DNA from: Anaeromyxobacter diazotrophicus
Lineage (GTDB): Bacteria; Myxococcota; Myxococcia; Myxococcales; Anaeromyxobacteraceae
NCBI RefSeq assembly: GCF_013340205.1
Contig: NZ_BJTG01000004.1
Coordinates: 1-64,000 of the forward strand
Reading direction: 5' to 3'
Length of the DNA: 64,000 bases
Within the stretch, counting starts at the first letter, position 1. The number at the start of each line of letters is the position of its first letter. The position numbers and the translations under genes are program-made. The notes under the pieces were generated by a model, which ran no database searches, was not told the origin of the DNA, and saw nothing but the letters and a program-made list of their open reading frames with translations. This document shows positions 27,508 to 34,357 of this stretch, in pieces.

Positions 27508-29360
27508 CGAACCGGATCGGTGGCTCCCTCGCCCTCGCCGCCGCCGCGGCGCTGCTCGCGGCCGGCTGCGCCCCCTCGAAGCCGAAGGGCGCCCAGCGCC
27601 AGCAGCGCGGCGCGTCCGACCTCGCCGTCGCGGCGGAGAAGACCTACGTCGCGCCAGGGGATCTCGACGAGTACTACATGTTCTCGTCGGGCGGGCACTC
27701 CGGGCAGGTCTTCGTCTACGGCATCCCGTCGATGCGCCACATCACGACCATCCCGGTCTTCACCCCCTACCCGGGCGTCGGGTACGGCTTCGACGACGAC
27801 ACGAAGAAGATGCTGGGCGAGTACACCTGGGGTGATGCCCACCACCCGGCGCTCTCGGAGACGAACGGCGACTACGACGGCCGCTGGCTCTTCATCAACG
27901 AGATGAACGGCCGGATCGCGCGCATCGACCTGCGCGACTTCAAGACGAAGCAGATCCTGGGGCCCATCGCGAACATCTCGGGGAACCACGGCTCGTCCTT
28001 CGTCACGCCCAACACCGAGTACGCGATGATGTCCACGCGCTTCTCGGCCCCCATCCCGAACGGCACCTACGCGCCGATCGAGAAGTACGCCACCGACTAC
28101 AAGGGCGTCATCGCCGGCATCAAGATCGACCCGAAGTCGGGCGAGATGTCGCTCGGCTGGGAGGTGGTGACCCCGCCCTTCGACTGGGACCTGGGCGACG
28201 CGGGGAAGGGCCCCTCCGACGGCTGGATGTTCTTCACCTGCTACAACTCGGAGCGCGGCACCGGCAAGCTCGAGGTGACCGCGTCGCAGCGCGATCGCGA
28301 CTACATCGGCGCGGTGAACTGGAAGCTCGCCGAGAAGGCGATCCAGGAGGGCAAGGGGAAGCTCATCGGCGGGGTGAAGGTGCTCGACCCGCGCGACGTG
28401 CCCGGCCTCATGTACCTCATGCCCTGCGGCAAGTCCCCCCACGGCGTCGACGTGTCTCCCGACGGGAAGTGGATCGTCGGCTCCGGGAAGCTGCAGGGCG
28501 TGACGACCGTCTTCAACTTCGAGAAGGTCCAGACCGCCATCCGGAACAAGGAGTTCACCGGGGACGAGGACGGCATCCCGGTGCTGCGCTACGAGGCGAT
28601 CAAGGACGCCGAGGTGCCGGTCGGGCTCGGGCCGCTCCACACCCAGTTCGGCGGCGACGGCTACGCCTACACCTCGCTCTTCGTCGACAGCGCCATCGCC
28701 AAGTGGAAGCTCGGCACCTGGGAGGTCATCGACAAGATCCCCGTCTCCTACTCGGTCGGCCACCTGGCGGTGGCCGGCGGCGACAGCGCCCACCCCTGGG
28801 GCAAGTACCTCGTCTCGCTCAACAAGCTCTCCCACGGCCGGCACCTGTCGGTCGGCCCCTCTCAGCCGGAGAGCTCGCAGCTCATCGACATCAGCGGCGA
28901 GAAGATGAAGCTGCTCTACGACGCCTTCACCGAGCCCGAGCCGCACTACGCCCAGATCATCAAGGCGGACAAGGTCCACCCCATCGAGATCTATCCGAAG
29001 GAGGAGAACCACCACCCGCTCGCCATCTGGGACGTGAAGGAGGCCGGCCCGACGCGGCAGGGCGACAAGGTGGTGGTGAAGACGGTGGTGGTGCGCTCCA
29101 CCATCACGCCCACGAGCGTGGAGGTGAACCAGGGCGACACCGTGACCTTCGCCATCACCAACATCGAGCAGACCACCGACGAGCTGCACGGGTTCGGCCT
29201 GCTCGGCTACAACAAGAACATCGTCATCGACCCGGGCGAGACGAAGACGGTCACCATCAAGGCCGACAAGCCGGGCGTCTTCCCCTACTACTGCACGAAC
29301 TTCTGCTCGGCGCTCCACCAGGAGATGCAGGGCTACCTCATCGTGAAGCCGAGGAAGTGA
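27504..29360 (+). CDS. nosZ: Nitrous-oxide reductase NosZ, clade II
   Basis: Terminal reductase converting N2O to N2 in the periplasm. The 618 residues begin with a Sec/lipoprotein-type signal (LAAGC, Cys22) rather than a twin-arginine signal, a hallmark of clade II enzymes. CuZ-ligand region GDAHHPAL (His113, His114) and further histidines in CGKSPHGVDVSPDG and EPEPHYAQI are present. The C-terminal cupredoxin domain has the CuA motif CTNFCSALHQEM (Cys597, Cys601, His605, Met608). Start ATG at 27504 with AAAGGAAG upstream. The following nosB and nosDFLY genes confirm the assignment. Confidence 0.98.
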   Translation: MTNRIGGSLALAAAAALLAAGCAPSKPKGAQRQQRGASDLAVAAEKTYVAPGDLDEYYMFSSGGHSGQVFVYGIPSMRHITTIPVFTPYPGVGYGFDDDTKKMLGEYTWGDAHHPALSETNGDYDGRWLFINEMNGRIARIDLRDFKTKQILGPIANISGNHGSSFVTPNTEYAMMSTRFSAPIPNGTYAPIEKYATDYKGVIAGIKIDPKSGEMSLGWEVVTPPFDWDLGDAGKGPSDGWMFFTCYNSERGTGKLEVTASQRDRDYIGAVNWKLAEKAIQEGKGKLIGGVKVLDPRDVPGLMYLMPCGKSPHGVDVSPDGKWIVGSGKLQGVTTVFNFEKVQTAIRNKEFTGDEDGIPVLRYEAIKDAEVPVGLGPLHTQFGGDGYAYTSLFVDSAIAKWKLGTWEVIDKIPVSYSVGHLAVAGGDSAHPWGKYLVSLNKLSHGRHLSVGPSQPESSQLIDISGEKMKLLYDAFTEPEPHYAQIIKADKVHPIEIYPKEENHHPLAIWDVKEAGPTRQGDKVVVKTVVVRSTITPTSVEVNQGDTVTFAITNIEQTTDELHGFGLLGYNKNIVIDPGETKTVTIKADKPGVFPYYCTNFCSALHQEMQGYLIVKPRK

Positions 29361-29367
29361 GGGAACC

Positions 29368-30030
29368 GTGAGCGGGATCTTCGAGCGGGAGGGCCGGGTC
29401 CTCCAGTCGACGGCGGGGTGGGCGCCGCGCGCGCTCCTCGTCGCGGCGGCCGTGCTCGTGGCCGTGGCCGGCACCACCTCGCTCTGGGACATGACGATGT
29501 TCGCGCCCCAGTACGGGGATGGCCTCCGGCTGCACATCCACAGCTCCCGGCTGGAGGGCGGCAACCGCGGCCAGGACCTGAAGGAGATCAACCTCCTCAA
29601 CCACTACATCGGGATGCACGAGCTCTCGCAGGAGAGCTTCACCGAGTTCCAGTGGATGCCGTTCATGATGGGCGCGCTGGCGCTGCTCTTCCTGCGCGCC
29701 GCCTTCTTCGGCACCGTCGGGCACCTCGTGGACGTGGCGGTGCTCTTCCTCTACTGCAGCCTGTTCTCGCTCTGGTCGTTCGCCCACAAGCTGTGGGCGT
29801 ACGGGCACGAGCTCGCGCCGACCGCGCCGGTCAAGGTGCCCGGCTTCATGCCGCCCATGTTCGGGCGCTCGCAGCTCGCGAACTTCGAGGTCTACTCGTA
29901 CCCCGGGCCGGGCAGCTACGCCTTCGCCGCGGTGGCGCTCGCGCTCGCGGCGGCGCTCTTCCTCGGGCTGCGCGGCGCGCGCACCGCCTCCGTCGCTCAC
30001 CCGCGGGGAGCCTCGGCCACGGGGTCCTGA
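29368..30030 (+). CDS. nosB: NosB-type membrane protein
   Basis: A 220-residue membrane protein placed directly after nosZ, as NosB is in clade II nos operons. About four hydrophobic segments: 23-42, 92-110, 114-138 and a C-terminal one near 188-205. Conserved-looking motifs are WDMTMFAPQYGDGLRLHIHS and WAYGHELAPTAPV. NosB is needed for N2O respiration in Wolinella, but its chemistry is unknown. GTG start at 29368 with GAGGGAA upstream. Confidence 0.85.
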   Translation: MSGIFEREGRVLQSTAGWAPRALLVAAAVLVAVAGTTSLWDMTMFAPQYGDGLRLHIHSSRLEGGNRGQDLKEINLLNHYIGMHELSQESFTEFQWMPFMMGALALLFLRAAFFGTVGHLVDVAVLFLYCSLFSLWSFAHKLWAYGHELAPTAPVKVPGFMPPMFGRSQLANFEVYSYPGPGSYAFAAVALALAAALFLGLRGARTASVAHPRGASATGS

Positions 30031-30033
30031 GCC

Positions 30034-31416
30034 ATGGCGTCCGGGGCCGCGCTCCTCGCGCTCGTCGCCGCGGCCGGTGGGGTCGGCGACATGGCGAGCA
30101 TCCAGCCGGGCGGGCTCGAGGGGCGGCCCCCGCCGTCCGAGGCCTCGCCGCTGCAGGCGCTCGTGGACGCGGCGGCGCAGGGCGCGACCGTGACCATCCC
30201 GGCCGGCACCTACCGGGGCGATCTGATCGTCGATCGTCCGCTGCGCCTCACCGGCGTCGGCCGGCCCCGGCTGGTGGGGTCGGGCCAGGGCAGCGTGGTG
30301 CGCATCCGCGCCCCGGACGTCACGGTGGAGGGCCTCGACGTGGACGGGGTGGGCGGGGGCGACCTGGGGCGCGACAGCTCGGGCGTCCACGTGGCCGCGC
30401 CGCGCGCCACCGTCCGCGACGTCCGGATCGAGCGCTCGCTGTTCGGCGTCTACCTGCGCGAGGCGCCGGGCGCCGTGGTCGAGCGCTGCGTCGTCCACGG
30501 CATCCCGGGGAAGGACGCCGGCGAGAAGGGCTCGGGCATCCACGTCTGGAACACCGAAGGGTTCACGCTCACCGGCAACGACCTCTCCGACGTCCGGGAC
30601 GGGCTCTACATCCAGTCCTCCTCGCACGGGCTCATCCGGGGCAACGCCGCGCGCGACCTCCGCTACGGCATCCACTACATGTACTCGGACGACAACGTGT
30701 TCGAGGACAACGTGTTCGAGCGCTCGGCGGCGGGCGGCGTGCTCATGCACTCGCGCCGCATCGTCTTCCGCCGCAACCAGTTCCTCCACAACCGCGGGTA
30801 CGCCTCGGTGGGCCTGCTCTTCAAGTCCTGCGACGACTCGCTGGCGGAGGACAACCTCATCGCCGACAACGCCCGCGGCGTCTTCCTCGAGGGCTCCTAC
30901 CGCGACGTGCTGCGCCGCAACGTCGTGGCCCGGTCGGACGTCGCGCTCGTCCTGTTCGACTCGTGCGGCGACGTGCGCGTCGAGGGGAACGCGTTCCTGG
31001 GCAACCTCGCGCCGCTGGAGCTCGTCGGGCGGCGCACCGACACCCGCCTCGACGGCAACTACTGGTCCGACCACGACGCCCCGGACCTCGACGGCGACGG
31101 GGTGAGCGACGCCCCCTTCGTCATCTCGAGCCTCTTCGACCACCTGCGCGGGAACGTCCTCGCCGCCGACCTGGTGGCGCAGAGCCCGGCGGCGGCCGCG
31201 CTGGGCGCGGCCGAGCGCGCCTTCCCGGTGCTGCGGCCGATCGAGGCGGTGGATCACCGGCCCCTGGCCCGCCGCCCGGCGCTGCCGGACGTCCCGCGCC
31301 CGGCGCGGCCCGGCCGCGGCGCCGATCCCGCCGGCCTGGCGCTGGCGCTGGGGACGCTCGCCGCGGGGGTGGCGGTCCTCGCGGGCGCGGGCCGCGGCGC
31401 GGGGGGGCGGGCGTGA
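30034..31416 (+). CDS. nosD: NosD, periplasmic copper-site maturation protein
   Basis: A 460-residue protein of the right-handed beta-helix (CASH) family required for copper-site (CuZ) maturation of NosZ together with the NosFY transporter. It has a short signal-like N-terminus and repeated parallel-helix turns (IPAGTYRGDLIVDRPLRLTG, DGLYIQSSSHGLIRGN, GIHYMYSDDNVFEDN). A C-terminal hydrophobic helix (about 434-452) may anchor it. Its stop overlaps the nosF GTG. Confidence 0.93.
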   Translation: MASGAALLALVAAAGGVGDMASIQPGGLEGRPPPSEASPLQALVDAAAQGATVTIPAGTYRGDLIVDRPLRLTGVGRPRLVGSGQGSVVRIRAPDVTVEGLDVDGVGGGDLGRDSSGVHVAAPRATVRDVRIERSLFGVYLREAPGAVVERCVVHGIPGKDAGEKGSGIHVWNTEGFTLTGNDLSDVRDGLYIQSSSHGLIRGNAARDLRYGIHYMYSDDNVFEDNVFERSAAGGVLMHSRRIVFRRNQFLHNRGYASVGLLFKSCDDSLAEDNLIADNARGVFLEGSYRDVLRRNVVARSDVALVLFDSCGDVRVEGNAFLGNLAPLELVGRRTDTRLDGNYWSDHDAPDLDGDGVSDAPFVISSLFDHLRGNVLAADLVAQSPAAAALGAAERAFPVLRPIEAVDHRPLARRPALPDVPRPARPGRGADPAGLALALGTLAAGVAVLAGAGRGAGGRA

Positions 31417-32312
31417 TCCGGTTCGAGCGCGTGTCGAAGCGGTACGGGCGGCACGTGGCGCTCTCCGGCCTCTCGCTCGAGGTCCGGCGCGGCGAGGTGG
31501 TGGCGCTGCTCGGCCCCAACGGCTCGGGCAAGACCACCACGCTCAAGGCGGCGGCGGGCCTGGTCCACCCCAGCGAGGGGACGGTGATGCTCGGGGAGCC
31601 GCCGCGGCCCGCGGCCGAGCCCGACGCGCGGCGGACGCTCTCCTACCTGCCGCAGAAGGTCGCCTTCCCGGAGGCGCTCACCGGGCGCGAGGTGGTCGAG
31701 TTCTACCGGCGGCTGCGCGGCCTCGGCGCGGCGCGGACCGACGAGGCGCTGCACGTGGCCGCGCTGAACGGCGCCGGCGCTCGCCAGGTGGGCACCTACT
31801 CCGGCGGGATGGTGCAGCGGCTCGGGCTCGCCGTGGCGGCGCTGCCGGACGCGCCGGTGCTGCTGCTCGACGAGCCGACGTCGTCCCTCGACACGGCGGG
31901 GCTGGGAGCGGTGTACGCGCTGGCGGTGCGGGCGCGGCGCGAGGGGCGGGCGGTCCTGTTCACCTCGCACCAGCCCGCGGACGTGGAGCGGCTGGCCGAT
32001 CGGGTGGCGGTCCTGGTGGGCGGCCGCCTCGTGGCGCTGCTCGGGCGGGGGGAGCTGGCCGAGCGGCTCGCCGCGCGCGGCGTGCTGCGCGCGCGCGTCG
32101 AGCGGGTCCCGCCCGGCCTCGGCGAGCGGCTGGCCTCGCTCGCGCCGGGCGCGGCGGTCGAGGGAGACCAGGTGGTGGTGCCGGGCGACGCGCGGACGCG
32201 CGCGGCGGCCCTGCAGCTGCTGGCCGAGGCGGGCGCCCGCGTCCGCCAGCTCGCGGCGGAGGAGGGGCGCCTGGATCTCCTCTACCAGGAGCTCGCCGGA
32301 GGGGACGCGTGA
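31413..32312 (+). CDS. nosF: NosF, ABC transporter ATP-binding subunit
   Basis: A 299-residue ATPase that works with NosY to support NosD in copper-centre assembly. It has Walker A GPNGSGKTT (about 35-43), ABC signature YSGGMVQRL, Walker B VLLLDEPTSSLD and the switch histidine in FTSHQ. A C-terminal extension of about 85 residues follows, as in other NosF proteins. GTG start at 31413 overlaps the nosD stop by 4 bp. Confidence 0.94.
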   Translation: MIRFERVSKRYGRHVALSGLSLEVRRGEVVALLGPNGSGKTTTLKAAAGLVHPSEGTVMLGEPPRPAAEPDARRTLSYLPQKVAFPEALTGREVVEFYRRLRGLGAARTDEALHVAALNGAGARQVGTYSGGMVQRLGLAVAALPDAPVLLLDEPTSSLDTAGLGAVYALAVRARREGRAVLFTSHQPADVERLADRVAVLVGGRLVALLGRGELAERLAARGVLRARVERVPPGLGERLASLAPGAAVEGDQVVVPGDARTRAAALQLLAEAGARVRQLAAEEGRLDLLYQELAGGDA

Positions 32313-32761
32313 CCGCCCCGCGCACCGCGGTCGCGCTGCTGGTGCTGGCCGCCTGCTCCCGCGGCCCCGCGGGGCCGGCCCCCCTGGACACGCGCGCGGA
32401 GACCTGCGCGTCCTGCAGGATGGCCGTCTCGGACGCGCGCTTCGCCGCGCAGCTCGACGCCCCCTCGGAGGAGCCGCGCTTCTTCGACGACGTCGGCTGC
32501 CTGCGCGACTGGCTCGCCGCCCACCCGCGCCTGCCGCGCGGGGCGGTGGCGTGGGTGGCGGACCACCGCACGAAGGCGTGGGCGCGCGCCGCGCGCGCCG
32601 CCTACGCCGAGGCGCCCGCCGTCGAGACCCCGATGGCCTCCCACCTCCTCGCCTTCGCCGACGCGGCGTCGCGGGCCGCCGATCCCGCGGCCGCCGGCGC
32701 GCGCCCGCTCGGACCGAGCGAGGTCTTCGGACCCCACGGTCCGCCGGACGGCGCTCCGTGA
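32309..32761 (+). CDS. nosL: NosL copper lipoprotein
   Basis: A 150-residue outer- or inner-membrane lipoprotein (lipobox VLAACS) of the NosL family, a copper(I) carrier for NosZ. The copper-binding motif is CASCRMAVSD, followed by the conserved FFDDVGCLRDWL. GTG start at 32309 overlaps the nosF stop. The last 20 residues are proline- and glycine-rich. Confidence 0.93.
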   Translation: MTAPRTAVALLVLAACSRGPAGPAPLDTRAETCASCRMAVSDARFAAQLDAPSEEPRFFDDVGCLRDWLAAHPRLPRGAVAWVADHRTKAWARAARAAYAEAPAVETPMASHLLAFADAASRAADPAAAGARPLGPSEVFGPHGPPDGAP

Positions 32762-33597
32762 AGCGCGCCACGCCGCTCCTGCTGGTCGCGCGCGAGGAGC
32801 TGCTCCTCGCCGTCCGCTCGCGCTGGACGCTCATCTTCGCGGGCGTCTTCGCGGTCCTCGCCACCGGCGTGGCCGCCGCGGGCTACGTCCTGTCCGGCGG
32901 CAGCGGGCTGCAGGACCTGGCGCGGACGAGCGCCTCGCTGGTGCAGCTCGTCGTGCTGGTGGTGCCGCTCGCGGCGCTGCTCATGGGGGTGCTCTCCATC
33001 GCGCCGGAGCGGAGCACCTCCGAGCTGCTGTTCGCGCAGCCGGTCTCGCGGCGGGCCATCCTGCTCGGCCGCGCGGCCGGCCTGTTCGCCGCCCTCGCCG
33101 CCGCCGAGGCGGTCGGGTTCGGCGCCGCCGGGCTGCTCGTCTTCGCCCGCGCCGGCGACGAGGGGGCGGCCGGGTTCGCGCAGCTCGTCGGGTTCGCGCT
33201 GCTCCTCACGGCCATCTTCGTCTCGCTCGCGGCGCTCATCGCCTCCACGGCCACCGGGCGGCGCCGCGGGCGGGCGCTGGCGGTGGCGCTCGTGGTCTGG
33301 TTCGCGGCCGTCATCCTGGTCGACCTGGCGGCGCTGGGCCTCGCGTCGCTGCTGCCGTCAGGCCCCGCCTCGCGGGTGCTGGTCGTGGCCGTGCTCGCGA
33401 ACCCCGCCGCCGCGGTGCGCACCGGCGCGCTCCTCGGCATCGAGGGCACGGCGGCCTTCGGCGCGGGGTCGCTGGCGCTGCTGCGCGCGACGCACGGGCC
33501 GCTCGGCGCCGCGCTCGCCATCGCCGCGTCGAGCGCGCTGTGGGTGTGTGTCCCGCTCGCGTGGGCCGACCGCCGCCTCCAGCGTGTCGACCTATAG
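32758..33597 (+). CDS. nosY: NosY, ABC-2 type permease
   Basis: A 279-residue membrane protein with six predicted helices, partner of NosF. The N-terminal motif is LLLVAREELLLAVRSRWTLI. A family-typical loop is SIAPERSTSELLFAQPVSRR. GTG start at 32758 overlaps the nosL stop by 4 bp. It is the last gene of the nos operon; the next 760 bp hold no gene. Confidence 0.93.
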   Translation: MKRATPLLLVAREELLLAVRSRWTLIFAGVFAVLATGVAAAGYVLSGGSGLQDLARTSASLVQLVVLVVPLAALLMGVLSIAPERSTSELLFAQPVSRRAILLGRAAGLFAALAAAEAVGFGAAGLLVFARAGDEGAAGFAQLVGFALLLTAIFVSLAALIASTATGRRRGRALAVALVVWFAAVILVDLAALGLASLLPSGPASRVLVVAVLANPAAAVRTGALLGIEGTAAFGAGSLALLRATHGPLGAALAIAASSALWVCVPLAWADRRLQRVDL

Positions 33598-33614
33598 GCA
33601 GAGAGGGTCCGAGC

Positions 33615-33839
33615 GGGGGCGGCGGGGTGGCCCTCCGGCGGTGCTCGGCAAACGACCTGCCGGGCGGGATCCGGCGGCCGGTGCAGAAACGCTCGGCGGC
33701 TTGCACCGCAACGTGCCGCGCCGCGGAGGCGCGAGAGGAACGCGCGCCGGCGCGGCACCGGCGGTGCAGCGCCCGTTCATCGGGAGTGGTCTTCCGCAGG
33801 TCGGCCTGCGCTCCGGCGGAGGGCCACCCCGCCGCCCCC
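33615..33839 (+). repeat. MITE-like element, copy 1
   Basis: A 225-bp non-coding segment bounded by perfect 23-bp terminal inverted repeats at 33615-33637 and 33817-33839, starting GGGGGCGGCGGGGTGGCCCT. Its interior is similar, in reverse orientation, to the element at 33894-34107; for example GTGCTCGGCAAACGACCTGC here against GTGCTCGCCAACGACCTGC on the other strand there. No transposase is encoded. It may be a non-autonomous element or a large structured RNA. Confidence 0.7.
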
Positions 33840-33893
33840 CTGGCGGACGGGATCACGCGATCCCGCCGAGCGGTCGGACCCCAATGCGCGGGA

Positions 33894-34107
33894 GTCGGGG
33901 TGGCCACTCGCCGGAGCGCAGCCAGACCTGCGGACGGACCCGCCCGCCCTACGCCCGGCCAGCAACGCCGGTGCCACGCCGACCCGCGCGCCGCGCGTAC
34001 CGCGGCGGCGTGGCACGTTGCGTTGCCCGGCCTGGAGCGTTTCCGCCGACGCCCGCCTACCCAGCCCGGCAGGTCGTTGGCGAGCACCGCCGAGTGGCCA
34101 CCCCGAC
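33894..34107 (-). repeat. MITE-like element, copy 2, inverted
   Basis: A 214-bp non-coding segment with perfect 17-bp terminal inverted repeats (33894-33910 and 34091-34107, GTCGGGGTGGCCACTCG). On the minus strand it parallels copy 1 in order: GTGGCC, GGCGGTGCTCG, ACGACCTGCC, GAAACGCTC, GCAACGTGCC, GGCACCGGCG, GCAGGTC. The two copies face each other across a 54-bp spacer. Together they could form a very large hairpin. Confidence 0.7.
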
Positions 34108-34180
34108 GCACGCAAACCGGAACCGATCTTGCGGGGGCGAAGGGGAACTCCCCCGAAGCCGCTCCCGCGCCGCGCTGCGG

Positions 34181-34235
34181 CACCCAAATCGCGTCGCCCA
34201 CCGGGATATGGGTGCGGGGCACCCGCATATGGGTG
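34181..34235. promoter_or_regulatory. Array of three 16-bp activator sites upstream of norB
   Basis: Sites at 34181-34196 (CACCCAAATCGCGTCG, weaker right half), 34199-34214 (CACCGGGATATGGGTG, whose complement is CACCCATATCCCGGTG) and 34220-34235 (CACCCGCATATGGGTG). Spacings are 18 and 21 bp, against 17 and 22 bp in the array at 21513-21567. The middle site differs by one base from the middle site of that array. The -24 element lies about 42 bp downstream. Proposed binding sites for the NorR-like regulator encoded at 19932-21485. Confidence 0.75.
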
Positions 34236-34275
34236 ACCCCGCCCGAAATCCCTCGTGTTGTCGCGGCGGGGCCGC

Positions 34276-34291
34276 TGGCCGCTCTCTTGCT
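34276..34291 (+). promoter_or_regulatory. Sigma54 (-24/-12) promoter of norB
   Basis: TGGCCGCTCTCTTGCT matches the sigma54 pattern: GG at 34277-34278 and GC at 34289-34290 with 10 bases between, and a full TTGCT -12 box. The start point near 34302 lies 56 bp before the chosen GTG of norB. Confidence 0.75.
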
Positions 34292-34357
34292 CTTGGGGCG
34301 CGCGCACCGAGAGCTTCGGCCGGGGTCGACCCCGCCGTGAGCCGGAAAGGACTCAGC

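Larger units (their letters stand above)
33598..34357. other. Gene-free region between nosY and norB
   Basis: This stretch has four parts: a first MITE-like element (33615-33839); a second, inverted one (33894-34107); three 16-bp activator sites (34181-34235); and a sigma54 promoter (34277-34290). The norB leader with its ribosome site completes it. Open frames here show arginine-rich or low-complexity translations without domains, so I call no gene. Confidence 0.8.

Noticed and set aside
33548-34357. Extended N-terminus of norB upstream of 34358
   Set aside because: It would cross both MITE-like elements, the activator sites and the promoter, and the translation is arginine-rich.
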